Below, in pieces: positions 40,518 through 41,004 of a stretch of DNA of 41,004 nucleotides. The DNA lies in assembly GCA_964371935.1 (NCBI GenBank), contig CAYJOT010000004.1, forward strand, positions 1-41,004, written 5' to 3'. Source of the DNA: JACQRW01 sp964371935. GTDB lineage: Bacteria > Patescibacteriota > Minisyncoccia > Sungbacterales > HO2-52-23. The notes under the pieces were generated by a model, which saw nothing but the letters and a program-made list of their open reading frames with translations, did no database searches and was not told the DNA's origin. The translations under genes and the position numbers were made by a program. Positions within the stretch are counted from its first letter, which is position 1; each line of letters starts with the position of its first letter.

Positions 40518-40554
40518 ATCACAAGTCGCCGCCGTATGCTGGTAGTGTCATGAG

Positions 40555-40579
40555 AAAAAGTCGCGCTTCGCGGCTTTTT
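40555..40579 (-). terminator. Terminator behind the decayed hicBA pair
   Basis: AAAAAG-CGCG and CGCG-CTTTTT arms form a hairpin with T tracts on both strands. On the minus strand it lies directly after the hicA remnant and separates it from the secretion-like cluster. Confidence 0.7.
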
Positions 40580-40582
40580 CTT

Positions 40583-40700
40583 TTACAAAATATTGTTGAA
40601 TTCTTCGATAGAAATATTAATGTCTCGGATGTTCAAAAAATCCGAGCTTTTTTAATGCCCGGATAAGCTTCCGATCTTTGATAAGTGGAAGTTTAGGCAT
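40583..40700 (-). pseudogene. hicA remnant with internal deletion
   Basis: From the ATG at 40700 the frame reads MPKLPLIKDRKLIRALKKLG, FFEHPRH, stop. In the next frame the tail continues DINISIEEFNNIL with its own stop at 40583. A HicA protein has about 25 residues with the catalytic histidine between these two parts, so the middle is deleted and the frame shifted. The start overlaps the hicB stop region, as in an intact pair. Confidence 0.7.
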
Positions 40701-40863
40701 ATGCGAGAATCCGTTTGCGGACTGAGGATTTTGAAGGCACCGGAATGGTTTCCACTACTTCTATGCCTCTATCTTGCGGGATTAATTCTCCATCGGCACA
40801 AAGACTTCTGATATAGACGTCAATAGCGTCGCGGATGTTTTTGCGTACTTCAAGAATAGTATG
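40693..40863 (-). pseudogene. hicB remnant lacking its N-terminus
   Basis: The frame ILEVRKNIRDAIDVYIRSL, CADGELIPQDRGIEVVETIP, SVRKRILAYA is the C-terminal half of a HicB antitoxin. Upstream it meets a stop (TGA, 40864-40866) and no start codon exists. The family's conserved first strands are missing. Confidence 0.7.
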
Positions 40864-41004
40864 TCAAACAATACTACAATCGCAAGCAGCGCCTCATACT
40901 GTTTCCGTGCCATAACGATCTGGCGAAGCCACAACAAGACAAGTTCTACGGGGTGCCGGGGTGTAGTTTATCTGATCACCGCATTAATGGTAATGTCTTG
41001 CGGG
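40864..41004 (-). pseudogene. Degenerate copy of the start of the proline-rich gene
   Basis: On the minus strand PRHPVEL, then ARKQYEALLAIVVLFD can be read, matching PRHPIEL and ARKHYEGLPAILKQALFS at the start of the protein encoded at 39377-40480. The start codon position reads ACA instead of ATG and about ten extra codons separate the two parts. The bases before it (GCGGTGATCAGATAAA) also resemble those before the intact gene (GCGGTAAAATAAATC). It runs directly into the hicB remnant. Confidence 0.55.

Noticed and set aside
1..41004. CRISPR array or transposase gene
   Set aside because: No regularly spaced direct repeats and no recognisable transposase, integrase or Cas motif was found in either strand.

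Overview
The window looks like part of a Patescibacteria (Candidate Phyla Radiation) genome, most likely a Parcubacteria-type lineage, recovered from a metagenome. Three things point there: small divergent versions of universal genes, a PrgI / TraC-like / VirB4 / proline-rich cluster of the kind conserved in that radiation, and many short toxin-antitoxin genes. A run of exactly 100 N at 16939-17038, flanked by a 55-bp exact overlap, marks it as an assembled scaffold. TAA, TAG and TGA all end confident genes, so the standard stop set applies.

Layout. 1-2.6 kb holds the debris of a Type III-like restriction-modification pair. 2.6-10.7 kb (minus strand) carries holA, polA, tsaE, an rRNA-methyltransferase-like gene and a DUF4143 ATPase. 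10.8-11.6 kb holds two putative lipoproteins, divergent from 11.8-14.7 kb, where a catalytically degenerate DHH-type protein precedes a PilB/GspE ATPase. A promoter-driven structured RNA of about 194 nt lies divergent from ruvB (15-16 kb). Next come an intact hicBA pair, the assembly gap, a PH-domain membrane protein, yebC, ruvC, a tiny acidic protein and convergent tyrS. 20.3-21.7 kb is a compact accessory island: a DUF3800 gene bracketed by two copies of a hairpin element, each with its own promoter, then a RelE-like toxin broken by an amber codon and its ribbon-helix-helix antitoxin. 21.7-23.9 kb is an unrecognised three-gene operon of one beta-rich and two membrane proteins. 23.9-26 kb has two small helical proteins, a hicB with truncated hicA, and an AbiEii-like nucleotidyltransferase pair between 48-bp direct repeats; the second repeat copy is the 5' end of the penicillin-binding protein gene that follows.

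28.6-33.4 kb is the classical chromosomal origin neighbourhood: dnaN and dnaA on the minus strand, divergent from rpmH-rnpA-yidD-yidC-jag. An AT-only palindrome separates dnaA from dnaN, and a DnaA box sits inside the dnaA promoter. 33.4-40.5 kb (minus strand) is a Type IV secretion/conjugation-like cluster (proline-rich protein, PrgI, TraC-like, VirB4 ATPase, Ig-like secreted protein, VirB2/TrbC-like protein, anchored beta-propeller). The right edge holds a second decayed hicBA pair and a degenerate copy of the start of the proline-rich gene.

Two themes stand out. The core genes are intact, while several defence and toxin modules (mod, res, relE, two hicA) are broken in different ways. Several promoters have a -10 box only 6-9 nt before the start codon, which suggests leaderless mRNAs, whereas a few accessory genes have strong Shine-Dalgarno sequences.
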